Both the position numbers and the translations under genes were made by a program. From Craurococcus roseus (GTDB lineage Bacteria; Pseudomonadota; Alphaproteobacteria; Acetobacterales; Acetobacteraceae): a stretch of DNA of 64,000 nucleotides. Position 1 is the stretch's first letter; every line of letters begins with the position of its first letter. The DNA lies in the NCBI RefSeq assembly GCF_039523795.1, contig NZ_BAAAFZ010000019.1, positions 67,786-131,785 on the forward strand, written 5' to 3'. A model generated the notes under the pieces. That model was given only the letters and a program-made list of their open reading frames with translations, ran no database searches and was not told the DNA's origin. Below, one piece after another: positions 23,702 to 32,805 of the stretch.

Positions 23702-24346
23702 ATGGATTACGCGGATGCGCGCAGGCGCATGGTCGACGGGCAGCTCCGCCCCAACAAGGTGAACGACCCCCGCCTGCTGGAAGCGGTGCGCGACCTTCCC
23801 CGCGAGCGTTTCCTGCCGCCGGCGCTGCGCGCGCGGGCCTACGTGGACGAGGACGTGGCGTTGCCCGGCGGGCGGGCGATGATGGAGCCCATGGTGATCG
23901 CGCGGCTGGTGCAGCTCCTCGAAGCCCGGCCCGGCGAGCGCGTGCTGGTGGTGGGCGCCGGCACCGGGTACGGCGCGGCCGTGCTGGCCCGCATTGGGGC
24001 CGCCGTGACGGCGGTGGAGGAGGACGGGGCGCTCGCGGCCATCGCCCGCGAGGCGTTCGCGGAATGCCTGCCGCCCGCCGCGATCCACCTGACGGACCGC
24101 CTCCCGTCCGACGGCGCGGCCTTCGACGCTGTGCTGGTCGAGGGCGAGGTCCCCGCCGTGCCGGAAGCCGTTTCCGGCCTGCTCGCCGAAGGCGGCAGGC
24201 TCGCCACGGTGGTCGGGGCGGGGCGGCGGAACGGGGTGGCGGTGCTGGGGCGGCGCATCGGCGGCGCCTTCACCGTGTCGCCGGTCTTCGATTGCGCGGT
24301 GTCCGCCTTGCCGGGCTTCGCGGCGCCGGCGCGCTTCGTGTTCTGA
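23702..24346 (+). CDS. protein-L-isoaspartate O-methyltransferase family protein
   Basis: The 214-residue SAM-dependent methyltransferase of the PCMT family has the N-terminus MDYADARRRMVDGQLRPNKV, found in the alphaproteobacterial branch that precedes tolC, and motif I VLVVGAGTGYGAA. FLP and GGRAMMEP stand for the substrate-recognition segment. PCMT enzymes repair isoaspartyl residues, but this branch is divergent and its repair activity is unproven. ATG 23702 is chosen for the family-like start; an in-frame GTG at 23678 is possible. It begins the conserved pcm-tolC-popZ-valS run. Confidence 0.85.
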   Translation: MDYADARRRMVDGQLRPNKVNDPRLLEAVRDLPRERFLPPALRARAYVDEDVALPGGRAMMEPMVIARLVQLLEARPGERVLVVGAGTGYGAAVLARIGAAVTAVEEDGALAAIAREAFAECLPPAAIHLTDRLPSDGAAFDAVLVEGEVPAVPEAVSGLLAEGGRLATVVGAGRRNGVAVLGRRIGGAFTVSPVFDCAVSALPGFAAPARFVF

Positions 24347-24459
24347 GGGCCGCCGGGGCGGAACGGGGCTCCTCCGCGCGGGTGGGGGCCCGTTCGCCGC
24401 CGGGCAGTGTTGCCGGGAACACGGTCCGGTTCGGTGCGCACGGAGCGCGAAGTGCCGCA

Positions 24460-24487
24460 TTGGCACGGGGCCGAATCCGGCTATGGT
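24460..24487 (+). promoter_or_regulatory. candidate sigma70-type promoter upstream of tolC
   Basis: TTGGCA at 24460-24465 and TATGGT at 24482-24487 are spaced by 16 nt. They lie in the 322-bp gap (24347-24668) between the methyltransferase gene and tolC. The rest of that gap shows no convincing gene. The match is suggestive only. Confidence 0.35.
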
Positions 24488-24668
24488 GCCAGCGCCGCGC
24501 CGGGCGCCCTGGTGTCCGCCGCGCGCCCGCGCATGGGGGGCGCCGCGGGACGGGGCGGACGGGCGCGCCGGGGGGCGTGTCGGTCCCCGGCCAGGCCGAC
24601 GCCGTGACGCAGGCGGCGTCCGATTTCGGGACGCGGCGGCCATGCCGCGATGGAAGGACCGGGCCACT

Positions 24669-26192
24669 ATGACTCTCCGCCGCCACGCCACGCCCCGAAC
24701 CCTCGCGCTCGCGCTGGCGGTTCCCGGCCTCGTCGCCGTGGCGCAGCAGCCCGCGTGCGCGCAGTCCCTGTCCGAAGCGCTCGCGCAAGCCTATTCCAAC
24801 AACCCCACGCTGCTGGCGGCGCGCGCCCAGCTCCGCTCGGTGGACGAGAACGTGCCCCAGGCACTCGCCGGTTGGCGGCCCACCGTGTCGATCACGTCCG
24901 CCGTCGGCGTCACGGACTCCCGTTCCCGGGCGCTCCAGGGCGACTACGACCTCGTCGAGCGGCGTACCTTCTTCCGGCAGCCCCCGGTCGCGCCCAACAC
25001 CACCCACATCGAGCGCAGCACGGCGCAGAACAGCATCGTCATCACCCAGCCGGTGTTCCGGGGCGGCCGCACCGTCGCCGGGACGCGGCGCGCCGAGAAC
25101 CAGGTGCTGGCCCAGCGCGCGCGCCTGCTGCAAACCGAGCAGCAGGTCCTGCAGCAGACGATCGAGGCCTACGTCAACGTCATCCGCGACCAGGAACTGC
25201 TGCGGCTCAACATCAACAACGAGCAGGTGCTCACCGAGCAGCTCCGCGCCACCAGCGAGCGATTCCGCGTGGGCGAGATCACGCGCACGGACGTGGCCCA
25301 GGCGGAAAGCCGCTTGGCGGCCGCGCGCGCGGCCCGCACCCAATCGGAAGGCAACCTGCAGATCAGCCGGGCGGCCTTCCAACGCTTGGTCGGCTTCGCG
25401 CCGCAGCGTTTGGTGGCGCCGCAGCCGCTGCGGGTGCCCGTCCGCACCGCGCAGGAAGCCGGGCAGATCGCTTCTTCCAACAACCCCAACGTCGTGGCGG
25501 CGCTGTTCGACGAAGCCGGCGCCCGCGACAACGTCGACATCCAGCTCTCCGCGCTCCTGCCCCAGCTCTCCGTGCAAGGCCAGGCTTTCCGCAACGACAA
25601 CCAGTTCGGCCCGCACACCCGCATCACCGGCGGGCAGCTCACCGCCAACCTCACCGTCCCGCTCTACCAGGGCGGGGCCGAGTACGCGCTGGTGCGGCAA
25701 GCGCGGCAGCAGGCGCAGCAATTCCGCCAAACGGTGGACGAGCAGCGCCGCGCCGCCACCCAGCAGGCCGTGCAGGCCTGGGAGCAGTACCAGAGCTCGC
25801 GCGCCCAGGTGGACTCGCAGCGCGCCGCCATCCGGGCGTCCGAGATCGCGCTCGACGGCGTGCAACGGGAAGCGATCGTGGGCAGCCGCACGACGCTGGA
25901 GGTGCTGAACCAGGAGCAGGAGCTGCTCCAAAACCGCACAAACCTGGTGCAGGCGCTGGCCACCGCCGTGTTGCAATCCTACACCCTGGCCGCTGCCGTC
26001 GGCCGGCTCACGGCGCAGGACCTCGGCTTGGACGTGGAACCCTACGATATGCGCGCCTACTACAACGCCGTACGCAACCGCTGGGCGGGCCTCGGCGACT
26101 ATTCCAACGTCGCCGAGCCGCGGGACGCGGCGGCCCAGCCCGTGTCGTCCTCCAACCGCGGCGGCGCCGCGCAGGCGTCGGAGCGCCGCTGA
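24669..26192 (+). CDS. tolC: TolC-family outer membrane efflux channel
   Basis: The 507-residue protein starts with a signal peptide (LALALAVPGLVAVAQQPACAQ, cleavage after ACA). Two repeats follow, each with long helices. SLSEALAQAYSNNPTLLAARAQL opens repeat 1 and PNVVAALFDEAGARDNVDIQLSAL repeat 2; VPLYQGGAEYALVRQARQ and RERF-like SERFRVGEITRTDVAQAE are typical TolC/type I secretion channel motifs. It forms a trimeric outer membrane duct for efflux pumps and type I secretion. ATG 24669 is chosen; an in-frame ATG at 24642 would add nine residues. It could serve export of the 1163-residue protein at 32806-36297. It overlaps popZ by 1 bp. Confidence 0.93.
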   Translation: MTLRRHATPRTLALALAVPGLVAVAQQPACAQSLSEALAQAYSNNPTLLAARAQLRSVDENVPQALAGWRPTVSITSAVGVTDSRSRALQGDYDLVERRTFFRQPPVAPNTTHIERSTAQNSIVITQPVFRGGRTVAGTRRAENQVLAQRARLLQTEQQVLQQTIEAYVNVIRDQELLRLNINNEQVLTEQLRATSERFRVGEITRTDVAQAESRLAAARAARTQSEGNLQISRAAFQRLVGFAPQRLVAPQPLRVPVRTAQEAGQIASSNNPNVVAALFDEAGARDNVDIQLSALLPQLSVQGQAFRNDNQFGPHTRITGGQLTANLTVPLYQGGAEYALVRQARQQAQQFRQTVDEQRRAATQQAVQAWEQYQSSRAQVDSQRAAIRASEIALDGVQREAIVGSRTTLEVLNQEQELLQNRTNLVQALATAVLQSYTLAAAVGRLTAQDLGLDVEPYDMRAYYNAVRNRWAGLGDYSNVAEPRDAAAQPVSSSNRGGAAQASERR

Positions 26193-26815
26193 TGGCGGAA
26201 CAGCCCGCGCCGGACCGGCCGCCGGCGACCACGCCGCCGCCGCAACAGGCGGGGATGCAGCCGCAGTCGGGTGCGGCGGGCGACCCCAGCATGGAGGACA
26301 TCCTGGCCTCCATCCGGCGCATCCTGAACGAGGACGAGCCGACCGGCGGGGGCGGCGGCCCGACCGGCTCGCCGCNNNNNNNNNNNNNNCCGCCCCCGCC
26401 GCCGCCCGGTGACGAACCGCTGGACCTCACGCGGGAGATGCTGGTGGGCGGGCCGTCGGCGCCCGCCGGGCCCCAGCCGCCGCCCGCCCAGCCCAAGCCC
26501 CCGCCGCACGCGCCCGTCGCCCAGACCGCGCAACCCTCCCCCCCGGAAGAGGAGCGGCCGTCCCCGGGCGCCGACGCGCTGCTGGCGCCCGCCGTGGCCG
26601 CCGCGGCGTCCGCGTCCTTGGGCCACCTGCTGCGCACGGTCGCGGCCGAGCGCGGCAGCGCCGTGCTGCGCAGCAGCGGGCCCACCATCGAGGACGTGGT
26701 CCGCGAGGAGCTGCGGCCGTTGTTGAAGGAGTGGCTGGACCAGCACCTGCCGGCCGTGGTGGAGCGCTTGGTGCGGGCGGAGATCGAGCGCGTGGTGGGC
26801 CGCGCCCTGTCCTGA
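26192..26815 (+). CDS. popZ: polar organising protein PopZ homologue (DUF2497), with sequencing gap
   Basis: PopZ makes a pole-localised condensate that anchors the chromosome origin region through ParB in alphaproteobacteria. The 207-codon frame has the conserved N-terminal helix SMEDILASIRRILNEDE (about 33-49) and a long Pro-rich acidic linker. The C-terminal oligomerisation helices include EDVVREELRPLLKEWLDQHLP and VVERLVRAEIERVV. Fourteen Ns at 26376-26389 lie in the Pro-rich linker (residues 62-66), so the linker length is uncertain although the frame is kept. ATG 26192 overlaps tolC as TGATG; valS follows. Confidence 0.9.
   Translation: MAEQPAPDRPPATTPPPQQAGMQPQSGAAGDPSMEDILASIRRILNEDEPTGGGGGPTGSPXXXXXPPPPPPGDEPLDLTREMLVGGPSAPAGPQPPPAQPKPPPHAPVAQTAQPSPPEEERPSPGADALLAPAVAAAASASLGHLLRTVAAERGSAVLRSSGPTIEDVVREELRPLLKEWLDQHLPAVVERLVRAEIERVVGRALS
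26376..26389. other. assembly gap (14 N) inside popZ
   Basis: Fourteen undetermined bases sit between CCGACCGGCTCGCCGC and a C-rich run coding for proline. Repetitive GC-rich sequence probably caused the gap. The true length may differ. Confidence 0.95.
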
Positions 26816-26874
26816 GCGGCCGGCGCCCCGCGCCCCCTTGACCCGGCGGGCCCCGGCGGGGGACGGATAGCCCC

Positions 26875-29577
26875 ATGCTGGACAAGACGTTCGACCCCGC
26901 CTCCTTCGAGCGGCGGATCTACGAGGGCTGGGAGCGCTCCGGCGCCTTCTCGGCCGGGGCCGCGCCCGGCGAGCCCTTCACCATCATGATCCCGCCGCCG
27001 AACGTCACCGGCAGCCTCCACATCGGGCACGCCCTGGACAACACGCTCCAAGACGTCCTGATCCGCTGGCGCCGCATGCAAGGGCGGGACGCGCTCTGGC
27101 AACCGGGCACGGACCACGCCGGCATCGCCACCCAGATGGTGGTGGAGCGCCTCCTCGCCGCCGAGGGGCGGGACCGCCGCGCCATGGGCCGCGAAGCCTT
27201 CCTGGAGCGCGTCTGGGCGTGGAAGGCGGAATCGGGCGGCACCATCACCCGCCAGCTCCGCCGCCTCGGCGCCTCACTCGACTGGAAGCGCGAGCGCTTC
27301 ACCATGGACGAGGGCCTGTCGACGGCGGTGCGCGAGACCTTCGTGTCCCTGTACCGGGACGGGCTGATCTACCGCGACAAGCGCCTGGTGAACTGGGACC
27401 CCAAGCTGCAAACCGCCATCTCCGACTTGGAGGTGGAGAGCCGCGAGGTGCGCGGCCACCTGTGGCACCTCCGCTACCCGGTGGAGGGGGAGCCGGGCCG
27501 CTTCCTCGCCGTCGCCACCACCCGCCCCGAAACGATGCTCGGCGACACGGCGGTCGCGGTGCATCCCGAGGACGCCCGCTTCGCCGACCTCGTCGGCAAG
27601 CGCGTGGTGCTGCCGCTGGTCGGCCGCTCCATCCCCGTGGTGGCGGACGAGTACTCCGACCCGGAAAAGGGCAGCGGCGCGGTCAAGATCACCCCCGCCC
27701 ACGACTTCAACGACTTCGAGGTGGGCAAGCGCCACGGCCTGCCCATGCCCTCCGTGCTCGACGCCGAGGCGCGGGTCGGCCTCGCCGAGATCGAAGGCGA
27801 GCTGCGCGCCCTGGACGGCGTCGCCGACCCGGCCTTCGTGCGCGGCCTCGCCGGCCGGAGCCGCGAGGAGGCGCGCAAGGCCATCGTCGCGCGACTGGAA
27901 GAGCTCGGCCTGGTCGAGAAGACGGAGCCGCACACCCACCAGGTGCCCCACGGCGACCGCGGCGGCGTGCCGCTGGAGCCGCGCCTGACGGTGCAGTGGT
28001 ACGCGGACGCCGCGACCCTGGCGAAGCCGGCGATCGAAGCGGTGGAGAAGGGCGACACGGCCTTCGTGCCGAAGCAGTGGGAGAACACCTTCTTCGCCTG
28101 GATGCGCGACATCCAGCCCTGGTGCATCTCCCGCCAACTGTGGTGGGGCCACCGCATCCCGGCTTGGTACGGCCCGGACGGCGAGGTGTTCGTCGCCCAC
28201 GACGAGGCGGAGGCGGGCAGGGCGGCCGAGGCCCACTACGGCCGCGCCGGGGTGGCGCTCGCCCGGGACGAGGACGTGCTGGACACCTGGTTCTCCAGCG
28301 CCCTGTGGCCGTTCTCCACGCTCGGCTGGCCGGAGCGCACGCCGGTGCTCGCGCGCCACTACCCGGGCGACGTGCTCGTCACCGGCTTCGACATCATCTT
28401 CTTCTGGGTGGCCCGGATGATGATGATGGGTCTGCGCCTGATGGGCGAGGTGCCCTTCCGCACCGTCTGCATCCACGGCCTGGTGCGCGACGAGCGCGGC
28501 CAGAAGATGTCGAAGTCGAAGGGCAACGTCATGGACCCGCTCGACCTGATCGAGCGGTTCGGCGCCGACGCGCTGCGCTTCGCCGTCTGCGCCCTGACCG
28601 GGCCGGGGCGCGACATCAAGCTCGGCCCGAAGCGCGTGGAGGACCAGCGCAACTTCGTCACCAAGCTTTGGAACGCCGCCCGCTTCTGCGAGATGAACGG
28701 CATCGCGCCGCGCCGGGATTTCGACCCCGCCGCCGCCCGCCTGCCGCTCTCCCGCTGGATACTGGACGCCTCGAACCGCGCGGCGGCGGAGGCGACCGCG
28801 GCGCTGGAGGCGTTCCGCTTCGACGAGTACGCCTCCGCATGCCTCCGCTTCACCCGCGGCGACTTTTGCGACTGGTTCCTGGAGCTCGCCAAGCCGGTGC
28901 TCGCCGGCCCGGACGGCGCCGACAAGGAGGAGGTGAGGGGGGCGGCGCAGCACGTGCTCGGCGTGGTGCTGCGCTTGCTGCACCCGGCGGTGCCCTTCGT
29001 CACGGAGGAGCTTTGGGACCGCTTCGGCTACGGGCCGGAGTTCAGCCTGATCCGCGCGCCCTGGCCGGAGGCGGTGCAAGTAGAGGACGCGCCCAAGGCG
29101 CGCGATGAAGTTAGCTGGATCGTTGAGCTGATTTCCGAGATTAGGGCGGCAAGATCCGAACTTAACGTTCCGGCTTCTGCCGAACTTCCGTTGCTGCTTC
29201 CAGACACCGCCAGCGAAGCTGCCAGACGCGTCTCGCCTTGGGAGACTGAAGTGTCCCGGTTGGGGCGCGTCGTGACCGGGGTGTATTTTCGAGCGAACGA
29301 ACCGCCGCTTCGAGCTTGGATTCCAGTGGGCGTAAGGGGATCTAACCTCTTTCTGGACGTTGGTGGCCGGATCGATCTCTCTGTTGAAAGCGCTCGGCTC
29401 ACCAAAGAGCGCGGCCGCGCGGCCATGGAAGCGAACAAGATCGCCGCCAAGCTCAGCAACCCCGACTTCGTGGCCCGCGCGCCAGAGGAGGTGGTGGAGG
29501 AAAACCGCGAGCGCCTGGACGCGGCGCGGGCGGAGGTGGCGCGGCTGGACGCGGCGCTGGCGCGGGTGGCGGGGTAG
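26875..29577 (+). CDS. valS: valyl-tRNA synthetase
   Basis: ValRS charges tRNA-Val. The 900-residue class I enzyme has the HIGH motif as HIGHALDN (49-56), the CP1 editing domain with TTRPETMLGDTAVAV, the KMSKS motif in KMSKSKGN (about 544-548), the anticodon-binding domain, and a C-terminal coiled-coil (from about 840) with AKLSNPDFVARAPEEVVEENRERL. ATG 26875 begins MLDKTFDP. Codons from about 29101 to 29405 are strikingly poor in G/C third positions compared with the rest of the gene, although the reading frame is intact. It closes the pcm-tolC-popZ-valS run. Confidence 0.97.
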   Translation: MLDKTFDPASFERRIYEGWERSGAFSAGAAPGEPFTIMIPPPNVTGSLHIGHALDNTLQDVLIRWRRMQGRDALWQPGTDHAGIATQMVVERLLAAEGRDRRAMGREAFLERVWAWKAESGGTITRQLRRLGASLDWKRERFTMDEGLSTAVRETFVSLYRDGLIYRDKRLVNWDPKLQTAISDLEVESREVRGHLWHLRYPVEGEPGRFLAVATTRPETMLGDTAVAVHPEDARFADLVGKRVVLPLVGRSIPVVADEYSDPEKGSGAVKITPAHDFNDFEVGKRHGLPMPSVLDAEARVGLAEIEGELRALDGVADPAFVRGLAGRSREEARKAIVARLEELGLVEKTEPHTHQVPHGDRGGVPLEPRLTVQWYADAATLAKPAIEAVEKGDTAFVPKQWENTFFAWMRDIQPWCISRQLWWGHRIPAWYGPDGEVFVAHDEAEAGRAAEAHYGRAGVALARDEDVLDTWFSSALWPFSTLGWPERTPVLARHYPGDVLVTGFDIIFFWVARMMMMGLRLMGEVPFRTVCIHGLVRDERGQKMSKSKGNVMDPLDLIERFGADALRFAVCALTGPGRDIKLGPKRVEDQRNFVTKLWNAARFCEMNGIAPRRDFDPAAARLPLSRWILDASNRAAAEATAALEAFRFDEYASACLRFTRGDFCDWFLELAKPVLAGPDGADKEEVRGAAQHVLGVVLRLLHPAVPFVTEELWDRFGYGPEFSLIRAPWPEAVQVEDAPKARDEVSWIVELISEIRAARSELNVPASAELPLLLPDTASEAARRVSPWETEVSRLGRVVTGVYFRANEPPLRAWIPVGVRGSNLFLDVGGRIDLSVESARLTKERGRAAMEANKIAAKLSNPDFVARAPEEVVEENRERLDAARAEVARLDAALARVAG

Positions 29578-29593
29578 GGTGGGCGGAGGCCGC

Positions 29594-30160
29594 CTACCGC
29601 TCGAAAAGCTCTTCCACCGTGATGGCGATGCCGGGCGGTTCCATCTCGATCCGCCCCGATGCGACCATCCGCGTCTCGATCCCGCCGTCCTCGCGGCGGG
29701 CGTGGTGGACGACCATCCGCCTCTCCGTGAGCACGACGAGGTAGTGCCTGATCGACGGCACGCGGAAGTAGCCGGTGAGCTTGTAGCCGGTGTCCACCGA
29801 CCGCGTGCCGGGCGACGTCACCTCGACCACAACCACCGGATTCGGCGCCGCCACCGCGTTCCCGTCCGGCCGCTCGCCGCAGTTCACGATGGCGTCCGGT
29901 TCGAAGTCGGTGTTGTCGTCCACTTCGACCGTGATGCCGTCGGGCAAGGCTTGGCAGCCGACGCCCGCTGCCCTGATAGCTTGGCGCAGGGCGAGCCAGG
30001 CCGCGGCCTTGATCTCGGCGTGGGCGATCCGCTCGGGCGCCATGGCGAAGACCTCGCCATCGAGCAGTTCTGAGCGGCCTCGCGACTGGGCCTCCGCCCA
30101 GCGACGGTACTCCTCGCGGGTGAGCTTGCCGGGGGGCGGCGTCGGGAGCGGTTCGGCCAT
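29594..30160 (-). CDS. Uma2-family (DUF820) PD-(D/E)XK nuclease-like protein
   Basis: The 188-residue protein is of the Uma2 type: KLTREEYRRWAE, ELLDGEVFAMAPE, EPDAIV and VVVVEVTSPGTRSVD followed by Lys in YKLTGYF. This spacing fits the PD-(D/E)XK active site (Asp, Glu-x-Thr, Lys). Biological roles of Uma2 proteins are not established; they are often mobile and multicopy. ATG 30160 (MAEPLP) is preferred; ATG 30199 would add 13 residues. It stands alone, antisense between valS and ilvD, and may be a late insertion. Confidence 0.85.
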   Translation of the reverse strand: MAEPLPTPPPGKLTREEYRRWAEAQSRGRSELLDGEVFAMAPERIAHAEIKAAAWLALRQAIRAAGVGCQALPDGITVEVDDNTDFEPDAIVNCGERPDGNAVAAPNPVVVVEVTSPGTRSVDTGYKLTGYFRVPSIRHYLVVLTERRMVVHHARREDGGIETRMVASGRIEMEPPGIAITVEELFER

Positions 30161-30288
30161 GGCCGGTACAGTATGGCTGTGCCGCGGACGTTCCGCCACT
30201 GACCCGCCCGGGCCCGTCCTCCCTTGCCCCGCCGCCCGCCGCGGGGGACAAACCGGGAAAGCCGATCCGACCGAGGGACGCCGCCGCC

Positions 30289-32007
<1,719 letters not shown>

Positions 32008-32044
32008 CCCGCCCTGACCATGGCGGCGGCCGCCCGCAAAAGGT

Positions 32045-32072
32045 TTGAGTTCGCACCGAATCCGTCTATAAA
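32045..32072 (+). promoter_or_regulatory. candidate sigma70 promoter for the small lipoprotein at 32100
   Basis: TTGAGT (32045-32050) and TATAAA (32067-32072) are separated by 16 nt, about 28 nt before the ATG at 32100. It is one of the better sigma70-like matches in this GC-rich window. Confidence 0.5.
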
Positions 32073-32099
32073 CCTTCGGTTGGGTACGGATCGGGGGTC

Positions 32100-32306
32100 A
32101 TGGCGCTTCGAACGGTCGTCGCTTCGCTAGCTTTGGCCGCCTCGACGGCGGCTTGCACCGTCCAGCCGGCCGTGCCCTTGGCCGCTCATGTGCCCGCGCC
32201 GGCGGTGGTCGTCGCGCCACCGCCGCCGCTCGTCGTCGGGCCGGTGCTCCACCGCCCGCACCCCGGCCGGGGTTGGGGGCACGGCCGCCGCCACCACCAC
32301 CACTGA
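32100..32306 (+). CDS. small putative lipoprotein with His-rich C-terminus
   Basis: The 68-residue product has a signal peptide ending in a lipobox-like LAASTAAC, so it is probably lipid-anchored after Cys19. The mature part is Pro/Val/Ala-rich and ends RPHPGRGWGHGRRHHHH, which could bind metal. It has its own promoter-like element and GGGGGTC before the ATG. No family is recognised. It could be a cell-envelope spacer or metal-handling peptide. It is unlikely to be chance, given signal, lipobox and promoter together. Confidence 0.55.
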   Translation: MALRTVVASLALAASTAACTVQPAVPLAAHVPAPAVVVAPPPPLVVGPVLHRPHPGRGWGHGRRHHHH

Positions 32307-32805
32307 TCGTTGCGTGCTCTCCGCATCCCGGTCGCACGGAAGCGGCCGCCAAACCCGTTCAGGCCAACGCGGGGCATCCCGCGCGATCCGTAAAACGGCC
32401 GCCAGCCTCCCAGGATGCCGTGCCCTGCGGCCCTACCGTGTGCGCGACATTTCGCGGTAGAGACTAAGCCCCACCGTGGCATAGAATCCTCCTAAGTAAA
32501 GAAGAGACAGCTTCAAAACCGGTCATCTACTCAAGCGCGAATGGAACGCGCCAGACGATTTCAGTGCCAAATACCAATCGCGTCGCAAGCGAAAAACCCG
32601 CAGCAAGCGCCACGTGGATTTTTCGCTATGCAAGCTGCTGGCGCAGCAAACGCCCGGGAAGAACTCGATGTAACCATCACTGGTCTCACTCGGCATCGCG
32701 GAGCGTCTATGGCCGTGTGACGCCGTGTGGCACGTTCACCGCGACCGGGGCGCCTTTCCTACGAGCGGCGTCGCCCGGGCCACGCCGCGTTGGGGAGCAG
32801 GTGAA
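32307..32805 (+). other. 499-bp stretch without a convincing gene; atypical composition
   Basis: No frame here shows a recognisable protein. From about 32460 to 32700 the base composition drops well below the neighbours, with several A-runs (AAGTAAAGAAGAG, GCGAAAAACCC). A short frame reads RRDSFKTGHLLKREWNAPDD and ends in TAA near 32673, but it lacks a clear start. It may be a remnant of acquired DNA or the upstream regulatory region of the large protein at 32806. Confidence 0.5.

Noticed and set aside
27274..29079. 601-codon antisense frame inside valS
   Set aside because: Same cause; valS is unambiguous on the plus strand.
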